From positions 558,001 through 622,000 of the forward strand of contig NZ_CP133671.1 of assembly GCF_031326345.1 (NCBI RefSeq): a DNA stretch of 64,000 bases, in the 5' to 3' direction. The translations under genes were made by a program, and so were the position numbers. The notes under the pieces were generated by a model. It did no database searches. It saw only the letters and a program-made list of their open reading frames with translations, and was not told where the DNA came from. Every line of letters begins with the position of its first letter. The stretch's first letter is position 1. The stretch is from Aureispira sp. CCB-E. Its GTDB lineage: Bacteria > Bacteroidota > Bacteroidia > Chitinophagales > Saprospiraceae. Shown here in pieces: positions 37,102 through 47,187 of this stretch.

Positions 37102-39189
37102 ATGCAATACTATACCACCCTCATTTTAGCAATTTTACTGTCTTCTTATGCTCCTTTTTTATACGCTCAAAACGACGTTATTGACCCCAACGATATTACC
37201 ATTGTTAGAGATAAATGGGGAACGCCTCATATCTTTGCCAAAACAGATGCTGCTGTAGCCTATGGTTTAGCATGGGCAAACGCTGAAGATGCATTTGAAA
37301 CGATGCAAGAATTGTTGATTATAGGTAAGCAGATGATGGGCAAAAAAGATGGCATAAAAGGCGCACCATTTGATTTTTTTGTACACTCGATTGGAACCGA
37401 AATGACTTATCAAGAGAATATTGGTAAGATTTCAAAAGAGTACATGACTTATTTAGATGGTTATTGTCAAGGAGTAAATGCTTATGCCAAAGCAAATCCC
37501 GACAAAATATTGCTCAAGAAAGCTTTTCCCATTGAACCCAAAGATATTTTAAAAGCTTATTTGGTGGGGTTTTCGGCATTGTCTGGAGCAGTTGACAAAG
37601 TAACCCATATTATGGAGGGGGATTATGATAAAGAACCAGTATCCAAACCTGCGGGATCAAATGCTTATGCTTTTGCACCTCACAAAACAACGAATGGTAA
37701 TACTTTTTTGTGTATCAATCCTCATTTTAAAATAGAAGGTGCTTTTTCTTTTTATGATGCCCATTTGCACAGTGAAGAAGGTTTGAATATAACAGGAGCC
37801 TTGTTCCAAGGAGGCACTTGTGTTTTTATGGGAAACAATGAGCATTTGGGATGGGGGAAAACTTTTAACCACATTGATCAAGTTGATGTTTTTGAGTTGG
37901 AAATGCACCCTCGAAAAAAGCTATATTACAAATACGATGAGGAATATATAAAGTTAGAAAAAAGACCTGTTTGGCTAAAAGTTAGGATAGGAAAAATAGT
38001 TATTCCTGTACGAAAGATGACCTATTGGTCGAAATTTGGACCTACCTACAAATCTCCTCAAAAAAAGTATTATGCCGTACGTTGTCCAGCCTTTTTTAAT
38101 TTGAAAGCAGGAGAGCAGTACTACAGAATGAACAAAGCAACAAATTACGATGAATTCCAAGCGGCACTAAGTATGAATGCCCATTCTATGTTCAATCTTG
38201 TATATGGTGACAAGGATGGAAATATTTTGTATTTATGCAACGGTATGTTGCCGAAAAGAAACCCTGATTATGACTTTACACAGATACTAAAAGGAGATTC
38301 AAAAGAGAAGTTATGGACAGAGTATTACACCCAAAAAGAACTTCCTAGGGTAGAAAATCCTAATTGTGGCTATGTTTTTAATGCGAATAACACACCAACG
38401 AATGCGACTTGTGTGATTGGGGATAATTGTAGTAAGGAAGTTCTGAAATATGCCGATATGCGTTCTGGTGATAACAATCGCTCCACTCGTTTTATGGAGA
38501 TGATGAACCAAGATAAAACATACACGTTTGAAGAGTTTAAAGCCTTGAAGTTTGATACTAAAATGACGCCGAATTCTAAATTTTGGGAAAGCTTATCAGG
38601 CTTGTTTGCCATCAATTCAGAAGAATATCCTCCTTTTGAAGAAGCGATAAATTTGCTTCAAAATTGGGATGGTGATGCTAGTGCTGAGAATACAACAGCC
38701 CCATTGTTTCTATTGACCATCCAATACGTTTTTGATAAGATGGGATATACTGATGTTCCTTTTACAACAGGGATACCGGATACAATTCCTGCACAATTAT
38801 ATATTGAAGCGATAGAAAATGCTTCTAAAGATTTGTTGCAACAACACGGTCGTTTAAAAGTACCTCTGAAAGATATACTTTTCCATAGACGCAACGGCAA
38901 ATTGTATCCTGCGAGTGGATTTCCAGATGTCTTGTCGCCCATTTATACGGTTCGCGAAGAGGATGGCAAGCAAGTGGCTGAATATGCCGATACTTATATT
39001 CATTTTGTAGAATTTGATAAAAAAGGACCTGTTCAAATTCAAACCCTTTTACCTTTTGAAGTTACGAAGGCTAGTGAGCAGTACGAAGATGAGTTGGAAA
39101 TGTTTAATGAACGAGAACTAAAGACGATGAGTTTGAATAAAAAAGAGGTGCTCGAAAAAGCAGTAAAGACCTATCATCCTGTGCCTTGA
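37102..39189 (+). CDS. penicillin acylase family (Ntn-hydrolase) protein
   Basis: A 695-residue exported protein (signal peptide 1-22, ending LYAQ). It has the alpha-chain start ITIVRDKWGTPHIFAKTD and AYGLAWANAEDAF, a linker, and the autocatalytic site AGSNAYAF, where Ser186 should become the N-terminal nucleophile of the beta chain. Later family blocks (FNANNTPTNAT and RSGDNNRSTRF) are present. Members hydrolyse amide bonds of beta-lactams, N-acyl-homoserine lactones or other acyl amides; the substrate here is unknown. Length is normal for the family. Convergent with recX. Confidence 0.92.
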   Translation: MQYYTTLILAILLSSYAPFLYAQNDVIDPNDITIVRDKWGTPHIFAKTDAAVAYGLAWANAEDAFETMQELLIIGKQMMGKKDGIKGAPFDFFVHSIGTEMTYQENIGKISKEYMTYLDGYCQGVNAYAKANPDKILLKKAFPIEPKDILKAYLVGFSALSGAVDKVTHIMEGDYDKEPVSKPAGSNAYAFAPHKTTNGNTFLCINPHFKIEGAFSFYDAHLHSEEGLNITGALFQGGTCVFMGNNEHLGWGKTFNHIDQVDVFELEMHPRKKLYYKYDEEYIKLEKRPVWLKVRIGKIVIPVRKMTYWSKFGPTYKSPQKKYYAVRCPAFFNLKAGEQYYRMNKATNYDEFQAALSMNAHSMFNLVYGDKDGNILYLCNGMLPKRNPDYDFTQILKGDSKEKLWTEYYTQKELPRVENPNCGYVFNANNTPTNATCVIGDNCSKEVLKYADMRSGDNNRSTRFMEMMNQDKTYTFEEFKALKFDTKMTPNSKFWESLSGLFAINSEEYPPFEEAINLLQNWDGDASAENTTAPLFLLTIQYVFDKMGYTDVPFTTGIPDTIPAQLYIEAIENASKDLLQQHGRLKVPLKDILFHRRNGKLYPASGFPDVLSPIYTVREEDGKQVAEYADTYIHFVEFDKKGPVQIQTLLPFEVTKASEQYEDELEMFNERELKTMSLNKKEVLEKAVKTYHPVP

Positions 39190-39215
39190 TATCTTATTTG
39201 GCTTTGAAGCGTTCT

Positions 39216-39686
39216 TTAAGAATACAAGCGGTGGATTGTCTCCCAAACCAAGGGAGATTCAAAGCCTTTGTCGATTACATATTTAGCGATTTTCTGCTTG
39301 CGTTTGTATAAGTTGGGTTCTTTTAACAATCGGTTTCTTTTCTGAATAACCTGTTCGAGGGTCTCCAAATAATCCTCGTCTGGTAATTCACTTTGAATGG
39401 CTTTTTTGATGGAATAGGCAGAAACTTGATTTAGTTTTAGTTCTCTGATAATTCTATGTTTTCCCCACTTTTTTATTCTAAATTTGCCACCAGCAAAGGC
39501 AATGGCATAACGCAATTCATTGAGAAAATTGTCCTCTATTAGGTCAGCAATGATTGCATCTACATCATCTCCATAAATACCTAAATCAAGTAATTTCGAA
39601 CGAACTTCTTTGTGACAGCGTTCTTGGTAGGCACAAAAAGCTTGCAATTTGGAACGAGCTTGATCGTAAGAAATGTATTTTTTCAT
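39216..39686 (-). CDS. recX: RecX-family regulatory protein
   Basis: A 156-residue, mostly helical and basic protein with the RecX three-helix repeats: YDQARSKLQAFCAYQERCHKEV, then YAIAFAGGKFRIKKWGKHRI. RecX inhibits RecA filaments. No recA is adjacent. Sequence and length are typical for Bacteroidota RecX. Its gene converges with the acylase gene, only 26 bases apart, with no clear terminator between them. Confidence 0.9.
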   Translation of the reverse strand: MKKYISYDQARSKLQAFCAYQERCHKEVRSKLLDLGIYGDDVDAIIADLIEDNFLNELRYAIAFAGGKFRIKKWGKHRIIRELKLNQVSAYSIKKAIQSELPDEDYLETLEQVIQKRNRLLKEPNLYKRKQKIAKYVIDKGFESPLVWETIHRLYS

Positions 39687-39818
39687 AAGTGGCGGTATTA
39701 TTTTTTTTGAATAAAAGAAAATTAATGCTCAAAAATGAAACTTTTTAGGGGAATAGTCTCGTTAAAGAAAACATAAAAGCATTAAAAATTAACAATATGA
39801 GCAATATCTCACCCGAAC

Positions 39819-39851
39819 TTTTTTGAATATCTATATATATTTGTATATTTG
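39819..39851 (+). promoter_or_regulatory. Bacteroidota-type promoter for rimP-nusA-infB
   Basis: TTTTTTG (39819-39825), 18 bases, TATATTTG (39844-39851). Transcription should start near 39858, only about 15 bases before the leader hairpin. Confidence 0.85.
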
Positions 39852-39871
39852 CGCTACAATTAAGTGTGAGT

Positions 39872-39904
39872 AAAAAGAGGGAACAGAGACTGTTCCCTCT
39901 TTTT
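39872..39904 (+). terminator. leader terminator (possible attenuator) before rimP
   Basis: AAAAAGAGGGAACA (39872-39885) and TGTTCCCTCTTTTT (39891-39904) form a perfect 14-base stem with loop GAGAC and end in T5. It lies between the promoter and rimP, so most transcripts should stop after about 47 bases unless read-through occurs. A smaller inverted repeat GGGTAAA/TTTACCC lies at 39918-39932. Confidence 0.85.
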
Positions 39905-39951
39905 AATACATAGAATAGGGGTAAATTTTACCCAGAAGAAGAAATATAAGC

Positions 39952-40443
39952 ATGATTTCACTAACAGAGAAATTAACAGCACTTCTTGAGCAAAAATTCC
40001 AAGAAGAGGAATTTAGCCACTTATTTCTAATTGAGTTAAAACAGCTAAACAATGATGTTATCCAAGTCTTTTTGGATAGCGACAATTTTGTAACCTACGA
40101 ACATTGTGTTAAGATAAGTCGTTACTTAGAGGAACACATTGAAGAAGGTGGCTGGTTGGGCGAAAAATACACGCTCGATGTTTCGTCGGCAGGTGTTGGA
40201 GCTCCCCTAAAACTCAAACGTCAGTACGTTAAAAATATTGGACGCAATGTAAGTATTGAAGTTAAGGACGATCACAAGCATGTCAAAGGTGTTTTGGCAG
40301 AAGTGAACGAAGATAGTGTTGTAGTTGAATACGAAGAAAAGGTAAAAATTGAAGGTCGAAAAAAGAAAGAGTTGATGACGATTCGCAAAGAGATTTCTTT
40401 CGACAACATTAAAAAAACGATAATTACAGTATCTTTTAAATAG
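39952..40443 (+). CDS. rimP: ribosome maturation factor RimP
   Basis: A 163-residue protein; the N-terminal alpha/beta domain includes VFLDSDNFVTYEHCVKISRY and YTLDVSSAGVGAPLKLKRQY, the family signature (VSSPG in many species, VSSAG here). The C-terminal Sm-like barrel is the part with KGVLAEVNEDSVVVEYEEK. RimP helps 30S maturation. First gene of the conserved rimP-nusA-infB cluster. Confidence 0.95.
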   Translation: MISLTEKLTALLEQKFQEEEFSHLFLIELKQLNNDVIQVFLDSDNFVTYEHCVKISRYLEEHIEEGGWLGEKYTLDVSSAGVGAPLKLKRQYVKNIGRNVSIEVKDDHKHVKGVLAEVNEDSVVVEYEEKVKIEGRKKKELMTIRKEISFDNIKKTIITVSFK

Positions 40444-40540
40444 TTAGTTTATAGAGCAACTACTTTTGTTGTTCGTACAATTTTGCGAAAGGTAGAATTG
40501 TAAACTATGAATTTAGATAAACATAAAATATTATGAAAGC

Positions 40541-41812
40541 ATGAGCATCAATTTAATAGACTCATTCCAAGAGTTTAAGCATATAAAGAGCATTGATCTT
40601 CCTACGATGATCAGAGTACTAGAGGATGTTTTTCGTACTTTAATTCGCAAGAAATACAGCACTGATGAAAATTTTGATATCATCGTGAATGCTAATGAGG
40701 GCGATTTGGAGATTTGGAGAAAACGAGAAATTGTGCCAGATGGGGAAGTAGAGGATGATCGCTTTCAGATTACTATTACGGAAGCATTAGAAATTGAGGC
40801 AGATTATGAAGTAGGAGAGGAATGTTATCAGCGTGTTCATATCATTGATTTTGGTCGAAGAGCGATTATGGCTGCTCGCCAAACTTTGATTTCTAGAATA
40901 TTAGAACTAGAGAAAGATAAAGTATTCCAGATGTATGTGGATCGTGTTGGAGAGGTTATTCGTGGAGAAGTACATCAAATATTGAAAAGAGAATTAGTTG
41001 TTTTAGATGATGAATCTGGGGTGGAACTGTTGTTGCCAAAGAGTGAAATGGTGCGTGGTGATTTCTTCCGCAAGGGAGATACCCTAAAAGCTATCATTCG
41101 CAAAGTTGATATGCGCAATAGCAACCCTGTTATTATCTTGTCTAGAACAGATAATACATTTTTGGAGAAATTGTTGGAACAAGAGGTACCTGAGATTGAG
41201 GATGGATTGATTACGGTTAAGAAAATTGTTCGTGTTCCTGGAGAGCGTGCAAAAGTAGCTGTAGAGTCTTATGACGAGCGAATTGATCCTGTTGGGGCTT
41301 GTGTTGGTATGAAAGGTTCTCGTATTCACGGTATTGTACGTGAATTACGTAATGAGAATATTGATATTATCAACTTTACAACCAATGAGTCACTGTTGAT
41401 TCAACGTTCTCTTACACCAGCTAAAATTTCTTCTATCGAAATTGATGGGGAAAGAAAGAGAGCTTCTGTGTTTTTAAAACCAGAAGAGATCTCTAAAGCA
41501 ATTGGAAAAAAAGGTATAAATATTAAATTGGCTAGTAAATTAACTAGCTATACAATAGACGTTTATCGAGAAGGATTTGAAGAATCTGATTATGATGTTG
41601 AATTGGATGAATTCAAAGACGAAATCGAAGAATGGATTATTGACGAGTTAAAAACAATTGGATGTGACACCGCACGTAGTGTATTGGAACTGAATGTTGA
41701 AGAATTGATTCGTCGCACGGATTTAGAAGCTGAAACTATCGCTGAGGTAGTAGCTATTCTAAATGCGGAATTGGAAGAAGATGCTTCTGGTAATAATGAA
41801 GAAGAGGAATAA
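40541..41812 (+). CDS. nusA: transcription elongation/termination factor NusA
   Basis: A 423-residue protein. The N-terminal polymerase-binding domain (1-130), S1 domain (about 135-200, GEVIRGEVHQILKRELVVLD) and two KH domains (SYDERIDPVGACVGMKGSRI; and FLKPEEISKAIGKKGINIKL) are in the usual order. The acidic tail (LNAELEEDASGNNEEEE) replaces the longer proteobacterial repeats. NusA also controls pausing and intrinsic termination, which makes the leader terminator upstream a natural site for feedback. Confidence 0.96.
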   Translation: MSINLIDSFQEFKHIKSIDLPTMIRVLEDVFRTLIRKKYSTDENFDIIVNANEGDLEIWRKREIVPDGEVEDDRFQITITEALEIEADYEVGEECYQRVHIIDFGRRAIMAARQTLISRILELEKDKVFQMYVDRVGEVIRGEVHQILKRELVVLDDESGVELLLPKSEMVRGDFFRKGDTLKAIIRKVDMRNSNPVIILSRTDNTFLEKLLEQEVPEIEDGLITVKKIVRVPGERAKVAVESYDERIDPVGACVGMKGSRIHGIVRELRNENIDIINFTTNESLLIQRSLTPAKISSIEIDGERKRASVFLKPEEISKAIGKKGINIKLASKLTSYTIDVYREGFEESDYDVELDEFKDEIEEWIIDELKTIGCDTARSVLELNVEELIRRTDLEAETIAEVVAILNAELEEDASGNNEEEE

Positions 41813-42079
41813 TTTTGGTACTAAAAACTTGTAAGAAATTATGATGTAATCTAATGAAACAGTTTTTAACCTATAGGCTATTGCGGAAAAATACAGCCTA
41901 ATTAAAAGCTATTGTTCTCGTCCCTTGCATGGGTCTCTTCTACTAAAGGAGTATTGAATCCTAATGAATTTTTTTAAATTAATATATAGGAGTATTTATA
42001 GTTCGTTTTTTGTCACCAAACAATTCTTAAAAATAAGATTATACGAGCTATTTATTTTAAAGTAACGTAAAATTATAGG

Positions 42080-45000
42080 ATGTCAAAACGTTTAGTCAAA
42101 GTAGCTAAAGAACTTAATGTTGGAACAAAAACTATTGTCGAATTTTTAAATGACAATGGCTTTTCTGTGAGCAACAAACCCACTGCAAAGATTTCGGACG
42201 AGATGTATGATGCACTTGCCAAAAACTTTCAGAACTCTATCGCAATCAAGGAGAAAGCCAATCAAATTACAATTGGTACTCGCAAAACAAAAGAGGAGCA
42301 ACCAAAAGAAAAAGCAAAAAATTGGAAAACTAAAGAGGAGGAAACAACAGAACCTGTAACACCTGTTGAGCCTAAAACAGAAACGCCTGTTGTAGACGAT
42401 ACTCCTGTGGTCGAAGAGAAAAAAGAACCTTTAAAAGAACAAGTAGAGGAGCAGAAAAAAGAAGAAGTTACAGAAAGTAAAACACCTCAGCTTACAGGAC
42501 CTAAAATTTTAGGGAAAATTAACTTGGATAATCAAGGTAAGAGAGGTAAGAAGAAAAAAACAGAGCATAAAGTAGAGGATAAAAAGGTTCAGAATGAACC
42601 TAAGAAAGAACAGAAAGAAAAAACAGTCGTCAGTACATCCAAGGACGAACGAACTAAAGATACTCCTAAAGAAGAAAAAGTGGTTGAAGAAATTAAACAA
42701 CCTGTTGTTGAAGAGAAAAAGAATCCTGTGGTGGCTAAAGAAGAAGAGAAAACAACTAAGAAAGAGAAAACAGAAGAAACAACCTCTAATAGCTCATCTT
42801 CTAATACTGAGTTGGACATCAAAGTAGATGCTCCTCAGTTGAAAGGTTTGAAAATCTTAGGAAAAATCAATATTGCTTCTCCTAAATCTAAACGTAAGAA
42901 AAAAGGAAAAGACAATAAAAAGGGAGGACAGGATAGTAATGATCCCAAAAAGAAGAATTTGGTGGCTTCTTCTGAGAGTGGTCAAGGACAGAAAAAACGT
43001 AGAAAACGTACTCGTGTTAATAAATCAGATGATTCTAAGAATTCTCAAGGATCAGGTTCTAACAACAACTCGTCCAACAATAAAGATAATGCTGAGGACA
43101 AGAAAAAAACGTTCAAAAAACCAGACGCAACGCCAAGTAATCGTAGAAATAAGAAAAAAGGTAGACGCAAGGAAATTGACAACAAAGAGATTGATGATAA
43201 GCTAAAAGCAACAATGAATCTTTTGAGTGGTCGCGGTGGTAAGAAGAAAAAGTTTGGTGCTTCTCGTAAAGAAAGAGACGAACAACGTGCTGAGCGTTTG
43301 CGTGAAATTGAAAATAGCACAGAGGAAGCTCCTAAGATTCAAGTAACAGAATTTATCTCTGTATCTGAATTGGCCAACTTGATGAAGGTTAGCGCTACGG
43401 AGATTATCATGGCTTGTATGAACGAAAAACGTATGGTTTCTATCAACCAACGTATGGATAGAGAGTTGATTGAGTTGATGGGTATTGAGTTTGGTTATGA
43501 AATTGAGTTCGTGTCTGCTGAAGACCAAATGGAGAAAGATTACCAAATTGAGGATGATGAGTTAGAAGATAACACGCCTCGTTCTCCAATCGTAACGGTA
43601 ATGGGACACGTTGACCACGGTAAGACTTCTTTGTTGGATAGTATTCGTAAAGCGAATGTTGCTGGCGGTGAAGCTGGTGGTATTACACAACATATTGGTG
43701 CTTATGAAGTAAAAGTAGGAAATCAAGGAACAATTACGTTCTTGGATACTCCTGGTCACGAAGCCTTTACGGCAATGCGTGCTCGTGGTGCTAAAGTAAC
43801 GGATGTAGCGGTTATTATTATCTCTGCAGATGATAGTATTATGCCACAAACTAAAGAGGCTATTAGTCACGCACAAGCTGCTGAAGTACCAATTATTTTT
43901 GCCATTAACAAGATAGATAAAGAAGGTGCGAATCCTGATAAAATCAAACAAGAATTGGCTTCAATGGACTTGTTGATTGAAGAATGGGGTGGTAAGTACC
44001 AAAGTCAAGATATTTCGGCTAAAAAAGGTTTGAACATTGATTTGTTGCTAGAAAAAATCTTATTAGAGTCTGAAATGCTAGAATTGAAAGCGAATCCAGA
44101 AAAACGTGCTGTTGGTACTGTTTTGGAAGCTTCACTTGAAAAAGGACGTGGTTATGTCGCTAAGATACTAGTTCGCAACGGAACCTTAGCTGTTGGAGAT
44201 GCAATGGTGGCTGGTCCTCATTATGGTAGAGTTAAAGCAATGTTCAATGAACGTGGTAAACGTGTGAAAAAAGCAGGTCCCGCTACTCCTGTATTAGTTC
44301 TAGGTTTGCAAGGTGCTCCTCAAGCAGGGGAAACTATGAATGTGATGGCTTCTGAAAAAGAAGCGAAGGATTTGGCTGGAAAACGTGCTAATCTAGTTCG
44401 TCAACAACAAATTCGTGCTACACGTCGTGTTACATTGGATGATATTACAAATCGTATCAAGATTGGTAACTTCCAAGAGCTTAACCTTATCGTTAAAGGT
44501 GACTTTGATGGTTCTGTAGAGGCTTTGGCAGATTCATTGTTAAAATTGTCAACCGACCAAGTTCAAACCAATATCATTTACAAAGCAGTTGGTCCAATTA
44601 CAGAATCGGATGTTAACTTGGCTGCTGCTTCGAACGCAATTATTGTAGGTTTCCAAGTACGTCCTAACCCAATGGCAAAACGCTTGGCAGAGAATGAAGG
44701 GGTAGAGATTAATACTTACTCTATCATTTACGATGCCATTGATGAAATTAAGTCAGCTTTGGAAGGAATGTTGGAACCAAAACAAGTAGAAGAAGTAATT
44801 GGTATGGTAGAGGTGCAGCAAGTATTCAAAATTTCAAAAGTGGGTGCTGTTGCAGGTTGTTTTGTTCAAGAAGGAAAAATTACCAGAAACGGCTATGTTC
44901 GAGTTATCCGTGGTGGCATCGTGGAATATCCTAAAAAAGAGGGCGTTCACGGCGAGTTGTCTAGCTTACGTCGCTTCAAAGATAGCGTAACAGAAGTTAA

Positions 45001-45103
45001 AAATGGTTTTGAATGTGGTTTGACCATGAAGAACTATAACGATTTGAAAGAAGGTGATGTTCTTGAGGTTTATGAAATCAAAGAAGTAAAACAAACTCTT
45101 TAA
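42080..45103 (+). CDS. infB: translation initiation factor IF-2
   Basis: A 1007-residue protein. The N-terminus (1-~400) starts with the IF2_N domain ([20 protein letters not shown]) and continues as a long, lysine/glutamate-rich low-complexity linker. The GTPase domain begins near residue 505 with [14 protein letters not shown] and continues with [18 protein letters not shown] and NKID; domains II-IV follow, ending near [13 protein letters not shown]-2 places initiator tRNA on the ribosome. A 267-base gap separates it from nusA, longer than usual, with no obvious promoter or terminator found. Confidence 0.97.
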   Translation: MSKRLVKVAKELNVGTKTIVEFLNDNGFSVSNKPTAKISDEMYDALAKNFQNSIAIKEKANQITIGTRKTKEEQPKEKAKNWKTKEEETTEPVTPVEPKTETPVVDDTPVVEEKKEPLKEQVEEQKKEEVTESKTPQLTGPKILGKINLDNQGKRGKKKKTEHKVEDKKVQNEPKKEQKEKTVVSTSKDERTKDTPKEEKVVEEIKQPVVEEKKNPVVAKEEEKTTKKEKTEETTSNSSSSNTELDIKVDAPQLKGLKILGKINIASPKSKRKKKGKDNKKGGQDSNDPKKKNLVASSESGQGQKKRRKRTRVNKSDDSKNSQGSGSNNNSSNNKDNAEDKKKTFKKPDATPSNRRNKKKGRRKEIDNKEIDDKLKATMNLLSGRGGKKKKFGASRKERDEQRAERLREIENSTEEAPKIQVTEFISVSELANLMKVSATEIIMACMNEKRMVSINQRMDRELIELMGIEFGYEIEFVSAEDQMEKDYQIEDDELEDNTPRSPIVTVMGHVDHGKTSLLDSIRKANVAGGEAGGITQHIGAYEVKVGNQGTITFLDTPGHEAFTAMRARGAKVTDVAVIIISADDSIMPQTKEAISHAQAAEVPIIFAINKIDKEGANPDKIKQELASMDLLIEEWGGKYQSQDISAKKGLNIDLLLEKILLESEMLELKANPEKRAVGTVLEASLEKGRGYVAKILVRNGTLAVGDAMVAGPHYGRVKAMFNERGKRVKKAGPATPVLVLGLQGAPQAGETMNVMASEKEAKDLAGKRANLVRQQQIRATRRVTLDDITNRIKIGNFQELNLIVKGDFDGSVEALADSLLKLSTDQVQTNIIYKAVGPITESDVNLAAASNAIIVGFQVRPNPMAKRLAENEGVEINTYSIIYDAIDEIKSALEGMLEPKQVEEVIGMVEVQQVFKISKVGAVAGCFVQEGKITRNGYVRVIRGGIVEYPKKEGVHGELSSLRRFKDSVTEVKNGFECGLTMKNYNDLKEGDVLEVYEIKEVKQTL

Positions 45104-45198
45104 GAATGGTAATTAGTTTATTGTCAGTTTAATATAATTTTTAATAGAGTGACGTAAGAAATAAAATAAACAAGATTTACTTCTACATAATATAATGG

Positions 45199-45240
45199 TG
45201 GTGCTGTACTGATCTATTTTCAGTGCAGCACTTTTTTATT
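45199..45240 (+). terminator. intrinsic terminator after infB
   Basis: GTGCTGTACTGA (45201-45212) pairs with TCAGTGCAGCAC (45220-45231), one G-T pair, then T6. It ends the rimP-nusA-infB operon. Confidence 0.9.
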
Positions 45241-45291
45241 TACCTTAAATGTTATTAGAGACAAGGAAGAAGTTGAAGAATTCTTAGTAAG

Positions 45292-45334
45292 AAATAAAAA
45301 AAATACTACGAATGAAAAACAACATTCGTAGTAT
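45292..45334 (-). terminator. intrinsic terminator after the 552-residue membrane protein gene
   Basis: ATACTACGAATG and CATTCGTAGTAT form a perfect 12-base stem; on the minus strand a T-run follows. It lies 26 bases past the stop codon. Confidence 0.88.
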
Positions 45335-45359
45335 CTCTAAACTTAAATGAGGATATATT

Positions 45360-47018
45360 TTATTTTCCTAATTCTGGACTAGTGGTAACCGTTGTATTGA
45401 GTTCTAAATTATCAAACTTAGCAACAGGAACTGTTGCTTGTCTTGCATCATCGTAAGCAACCATAACAGAATCGGAGATAGCCGTTAATGGGAACTCGGT
45501 TGAAACAATAGATTCTCCCAAAAAGATTTTATTAGGAACATTATCCAAGGTAAAGTGATAATAAGTTTTGCCATCAATTAAACTAGATTGAATGCGCTGA
45601 ACATGACCGTAGATCGTATAGATTCCTTCTTTTTTATCGACAACTTTTCCTCCTCGATAAGAGCGAAGGGCTTCTTCTAATGTTTCACCAACACCGACAA
45701 TAGAATGATCTCGAACAGAAACCATGGCGACCATTTTTATCAAACCTGCTTGGTCTTTTAAGGACAGGACATAAGTAGGAACATTATTGATATTGTATAA
45801 AATTGGAAAAGAACCAATGTATTTTTTTTCTTGAACTTTCCCCATTGCAGATCGACGAGCAGCTTCTTCGGTTGCCCCGACTTGTTTGTAACGAGTAGCT
45901 TCTTTGGTTCTTGTATTAACCAATACAAAACCAATTGTTCCTTCTTCTTGTCCGACAGAAGTAAGACCTGTGTACCAATAGGACTGATCATCTTTACCAT
46001 AAACTAACGAGAGCCCTTTGGTGGTTGTCTTTTTGTCCAAATTAGAGAAGTTCCAATACCCATGAATATATTCTCCCCAGTATTCCAACTGTTCCTCTAC
46101 CATTTCCATAGGTTGAATGCGATCTATCCACTTGGGAGCTGTTTCGGGGGTGTATTCTTTGATCTCGCCTGTTTCTGCATTAACAACAGCAACACCATAG
46201 GCATTCATACCACTAAAACCAACTTCGTGACTATATAAAGTAACAACCCAGTATGGTGTACCTTCATCATCAATTTCGAAGGTATAATCTGTCAAACCAG
46301 TTGTCATATAACCACTTAAATAAAGATGACGATGTAGATTGCTGCCAAAATAGGCTTCGGGTTGGTATTTGATTTTTACATTGCTAACCAATTCTACTTC
46401 TGGATCGGAGGTAGCTGCGACCTTGATATAAGCAGGTGTGCCTTCACGATTATTAAACCACTTAAAAAAGCCTGAATGCAAAAGAGGAGCTATCCAAAAA
46501 AGTTCTCCATTAACATTTTGAATTCTAAATTCACCTACATAAGCTTGGCTACCCAAGGTGCGTTCTTGACCTGGTAATTCCTCTCCAAGAACTTTGTCAC
46601 CCAACCGATGGGCTACCTCTTGGTCAATGATGCGAATTTTATCAAGTTCTACAGGAGGTACTTCCTCCGCAAAGTTTTCACTCAATTTTATTTCTCCAAT
46701 CAAACCTTGATAAGACATCGCTCTAAAACCTTCCCAAGTAGCCAAACTAATGACCATAATGTAAGTGATTGTCAAAAGGGCGGTTAAGGTTGATAATTTG
46801 AATAAAAAAGTCTTTTTCTTATTGATAACTCGCAGCTCAATAATCATTACTGTTAAAGCAATAAAAAAGATACCTACAGGCAAACTCAAGAACCACATGT
46901 TTAATACAGGGAGGTTCATATAGAGATAAACTGGGGCAACAATTAAAAGGAATAAACCATAGAGAATCTGTGCCAATCGGTTTAAAAATGAAGTGGGTTG
47001 ACTTGTTGTCGTGCTCAT
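45360..47018 (-). CDS. membrane-anchored protein with large extracytoplasmic region, unknown
   Basis: A 552-residue protein with three hydrophobic segments in the first 95 residues (about 17-36, 41-62, 72-95) and then ~450 residues that are probably outside the cytoplasm. The outer part has repeated beta-strand units, some PepSY-like (YGVAVVNAETGEIKEYTPE; IGFVLVNTRTKEATRYKQVG), where a conserved pattern V-V-N-x(4)-G/E-E occurs twice. I do not recognise the family. It stands alone, with its own terminator. Confidence 0.75.
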   Translation of the reverse strand: MSTTTSQPTSFLNRLAQILYGLFLLIVAPVYLYMNLPVLNMWFLSLPVGIFFIALTVMIIELRVINKKKTFLFKLSTLTALLTITYIMVISLATWEGFRAMSYQGLIGEIKLSENFAEEVPPVELDKIRIIDQEVAHRLGDKVLGEELPGQERTLGSQAYVGEFRIQNVNGELFWIAPLLHSGFFKWFNNREGTPAYIKVAATSDPEVELVSNVKIKYQPEAYFGSNLHRHLYLSGYMTTGLTDYTFEIDDEGTPYWVVTLYSHEVGFSGMNAYGVAVVNAETGEIKEYTPETAPKWIDRIQPMEMVEEQLEYWGEYIHGYWNFSNLDKKTTTKGLSLVYGKDDQSYWYTGLTSVGQEEGTIGFVLVNTRTKEATRYKQVGATEEAARRSAMGKVQEKKYIGSFPILYNINNVPTYVLSLKDQAGLIKMVAMVSVRDHSIVGVGETLEEALRSYRGGKVVDKKEGIYTIYGHVQRIQSSLIDGKTYYHFTLDNVPNKIFLGESIVSTEFPLTAISDSVMVAYDDARQATVPVAKFDNLELNTTVTTSPELGK

Positions 47019-47090
47019 ATTTATGTATGTGTGTCTTTAATTTTTATAATACTTTGCTAATTTCATCTTTATTCAATCATTCGTTAAAAC

Positions 47091-47127
47091 TAGGTAGTAA
47101 CAACGCAGCTAAGTATTTTATTCTATG
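47091..47127 (-). repeat. dispersed TTAGCTGCG repeat, copy 3
   Basis: On the minus strand: CATAGAATAAAATACTTAGC, then TGCGTTGTTACTACC. Similar to copy 1 over about 35 bases. Just upstream of the 47018 start. Confidence 0.6.
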
Positions 47128-47187
47128 ATAATAAATAATAAAAAGATTGAATGCTCTTAAAACAGAATTTTTTAAAAATTGGTTTCA

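Noticed and set aside
42589-43205. Long frames on both strands inside the infB linker
   Set aside because: The lysine/glutamate-rich coding repeats keep other frames open; these are shadows of infB.
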